A DNA stretch of 8,296 bases, taken from assembly GCA_050014415.1 (NCBI GenBank), contig JBEKDJ010000204.1, positions 1 through 8,296 on the forward strand. Reading direction: 5' to 3'. Below are positions 7,136 through 8,296 of the stretch, in pieces. The position numbers and the translations under genes were made by a program. Under the pieces are notes generated by a model, which saw only the letters and a program-made list of their open reading frames with translations, was not told where the DNA came from and ran no database searches. Within the stretch, counting starts at the first letter, position 1. Every line of letters begins with the position of its first letter. The DNA is from JBEKDJ01 sp050014415. GTDB lineage: Bacteria > Desulfobacterota > BSN033 > UBA1163.

Positions 7136-7825
7136 CTATCGATCTTTGGAAAAACGAACATCGAACAAGTGGGCAGTAAGTAAAGGCCAATACGCTCCGA
7201 AGACCATAGACCAGGTGATCTCTCCTCGGGGTAATCCCATAATTGTCGCGCCCCAAAAATTATTTTTGTTCCACTGGGAGACAAAATCAGGCCAGAGCCA
7301 AAAGTCAACTTTGACGACAAGGAAATAAAGAGGAGGGATTCCTACCATCCCTGCCAGAGCAAAGGGCCATAGCGTTTTATTATTGATTAGTAAAAGAACT
7401 GTAAACGTGGCGCAGCATAAGAGAAGAGACGTCATCCCGCCAAGCTTCATAAGATAAAAAAGAAGAAAAAGCCCTACCGATAGGCTTCCCATTATCCTAG
7501 AGCGTTGCCAAGAAATATGCACGTTCGCGAAAATCCTGTTACGAAAGAAGAGGGATACCACAAGCCATCCCCCCGCGGCCATTGTAAAAGGGCATACAAG
7601 ATCTTCAACCTCCACTATCCAGCCGCCTAGCCTGATGGGATTCCAATACTCTGTTTCGAAAAAGACAATAAAGGGGAAAGAGGCGGCGTTAGCTAGGCCG
7701 CTCAGAATCATCACTCGCCATTGGTCACGAGTAAGTAAAAGCTTCCCCGCGGGCAAGAAAACAACCAGACATAAGAGGGCGGCAAAGAGATAAGGGAAGA
7801 TCTTGATGATTGTCATTGGATTCAT
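7136..7825 (-). CDS. Lycopene-cyclase-domain-like integral membrane protein
   Basis: A 229-residue protein with about seven hydrophobic segments (near 12-27, 37-56, 76-96, 111-128, 131-148, 152-172 and 201-221). Two motif regions resemble the paired repeats of the CrtYc/CrtYd-type lycopene cyclase domain: EYWNP followed by VEVEDL (59-76), and FWGATIMGLPRGEITWSMVFGAYWPLL (190-216), where the family usually has 'G-I-P-L-E-E'. The second acidic pair is reduced to GE here. No carotenoid gene is nearby, and many bacterial proteins with this fold are orphans, so a cyclase function should not be assumed. ATG 7825 has AGAGG eight bases upstream and AGGAG further up. The stop is TAG (7138-7136). A promoter lies about 215 bases upstream, leaving a long, apparently structured leader. 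Family call is moderate, from motif memory only. Confidence 0.6.
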   Translation of the reverse strand: MNPMTIIKIFPYLFAALLCLVVFLPAGKLLLTRDQWRVMILSGLANAASFPFIVFFETEYWNPIRLGGWIVEVEDLVCPFTMAAGGWLVVSLFFRNRIFANVHISWQRSRIMGSLSVGLFLLFYLMKLGGMTSLLLCCATFTVLLLINNKTLWPFALAGMVGIPPLYFLVVKVDFWLWPDFVSQWNKNNFWGATIMGLPRGEITWSMVFGAYWPLLTAHLFDVRFSKDR

Positions 7826-7847
7826 CCGTATACCTCTTAAGTCTCCT

Positions 7848-7959
7848 ACTCAATTATATCATTGATTTTGTGAATCTATTTGATTTCTCAGTCGCTTGCG
7901 TCTACATTGCAACTTCCTAAATGGCTTATCACTTCGAAATGGAAATGATATAATTGAGT
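7848..7959 (-). repeat. 16-base perfect inverted repeat in the leader of the 7825 gene
   Basis: ACTCAATTATATCATT (7848-7863) is the exact reverse complement of 7944-7959. In the minus-strand transcript the second arm ends about 22 nt before the start codon, abutting AGTAGGAG. The loop is 80 nt. Both arms contain TATAAT on one strand, but no matching -35 is found, so I prefer an RNA-structure or element-terminus reading over a promoter. Confidence 0.6.
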
Positions 7960-8018
7960 CAAGATGGTCAAAAACAGCACGTTCATACAAATCGAGACCC
8001 TTTCTGACAAGTGATAAG
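7925..8018 (-). repeat. 10-base inverted repeat interleaved with the 16-base one
   Basis: CTTATCACTT (7925-7934) is the exact reverse complement of 8009-8018. Its left arm lies inside the loop of the 16-base repeat and its right arm outside it, so the two stems together would form a pseudoknot in the leader RNA. The right arm is also the edge of repeat copy 3. Confidence 0.45.
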
Positions 8019-8200
8019 AGCTTGTTTTGGGATGGGTTGAATATAGAGAAAAGGTAATACTCTGTCAAGAAAAATCGACCACAAGATATGGGAATGTCCT
8101 CCTCATAGGCTTGGAACATCATGTCGAAACCAGGTAAGGAAGAGCTTTCACCCTAAACACTTAACCGTGGATAGCTTGCCAGAACCCGCTGGGGCTACCG
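8009..8200 (-). repeat. Intergenic promoter module, copy 3
   Basis: Aligned with copy 1 without gaps from 8011 to about 8073 (offset exactly 5100), then with small gaps through an AGATAT/TGTCCTCC block, TCGAAACCA, CCCTAAA and TTGCCA. Similarity beyond 8200 is faint; a TTTTGGGCAG near 8239 may correspond to TTTTGATATGGCAG near 3839 of copy D. Confidence 0.7.
8040..8068 (-). promoter_or_regulatory. Sigma-70-type promoter of the 7825 membrane-protein gene
   Basis: On the minus strand TTGACA (8068-8063), 17 bases, TATATT (8045-8040), identical in boxes and spacing to 2968-2940. The predicted start near 8033 gives a leader of about 208 nt before ATG 7825. Confidence 0.72.
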
Positions 8201-8237
8201 AGCCGAGAAAGATGAAGGTATGATATTCGGACAGTAA

Positions 8238-8288
8238 CTTTTGGGCAGCTGAAAAATGCCCCAAAGATTGCAGCTATCTGCAGTTTTT
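8238..8288 (+). terminator. Hairpin pair ending in a T-run, terminator-like
   Basis: Two consecutive hairpins: CTTTTGGGCA / TGCCCCAAAG (8238-8247 and 8257-8266, one mismatch, 9-nt loop), then ATTGCAG / CTGCAGT (8267-8273 and 8278-8284, one G-T pair, 4-nt loop) followed by TTTT (8285-8288). On the plus strand the second one has the form of an intrinsic terminator, though its stem is short. No plus-strand gene is seen upstream within the window, so its client is unclear. Confidence 0.3.
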
Positions 8289-8296
8289 AGGTCACT

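Noticed and set aside
7859..8122. 87-codon minus-strand frame whose start resembles one at 2843-3124 at protein level (FNPS-NK-LSL)
   Set aside because: The similarity is produced by the shared non-coding promoter module; the frames include the -35 and -10 boxes, lack a start after the predicted transcription start, and differ elsewhere.
2908..8200. The dispersed repeats as insertion sequences or a CRISPR array
   Set aside because: No transposase, no terminal inverted repeats or target duplications, and no regular short repeat-spacer pattern; copies are long, diverged and kilobases apart.

Overview
This is a bacterial window with three intact or apparently intact genes, at least three gene remnants, and a recurring intergenic promoter module. 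I cannot place the organism. The genes belong to families spread over many phyla. The promoters look like ordinary sigma-70 sites (TTGACA, 17 bases, TATATT), which argues against a typical Bacteroidetes. Decayed genes and long non-coding spacers suggest a genome with relaxed coding density.

Layout. (1) 1-2901, minus: a very large M28-family metallopeptidase. Its last 967 codons in this window are open, and its C-terminus lies beyond base 1. (2) 2902-3900: a promoter/repeat module, then a broken membrane-protein gene on the minus strand (start 3696) with amber codons in an otherwise continuous frame, then its own promoter-like site. (3) 3901-4516, plus: a frameshifted, stop-containing remnant of an S1-domain RNA-binding protein of the CvfB/YitL family. 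(4) 4532-6412, plus: an intact DUF2207 (YciQ-like) membrane protein. (5) 6465-6629, minus: the C-terminal remnant of a TraB/GumN-like protein, followed by a second repeat module. (6) 6900-7135: non-coding, with one isolated promoter-like site. (7) 7136-7825, minus: a multi-pass membrane protein resembling lycopene-cyclase-domain proteins. (8) 7826-8296: its long leader with two interleaved inverted repeats, a third clear promoter/repeat module and a terminator-like hairpin.

The most striking pattern is regulatory. Two modules about 5.1 kb apart (2908-3205 and 8009-8200) share sequence and a perfectly aligned TTGACA-N17-TATATT promoter, although the spacer itself has diverged. Two more degenerate versions (3727-3860 and 6654-6900) keep the TTG-N17-TAT geometry. 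All four point the same way, each just upstream of a minus-strand gene or remnant. The promoter quality tracks gene health: the consensus promoters precede the two intact genes, and the decayed ones precede the two fossils.

The genes do not form an obvious pathway. The cvfB remnant and the DUF2207 gene are on the same strand and close enough to have once been an operon; the rest look like single genes with their own promoters.
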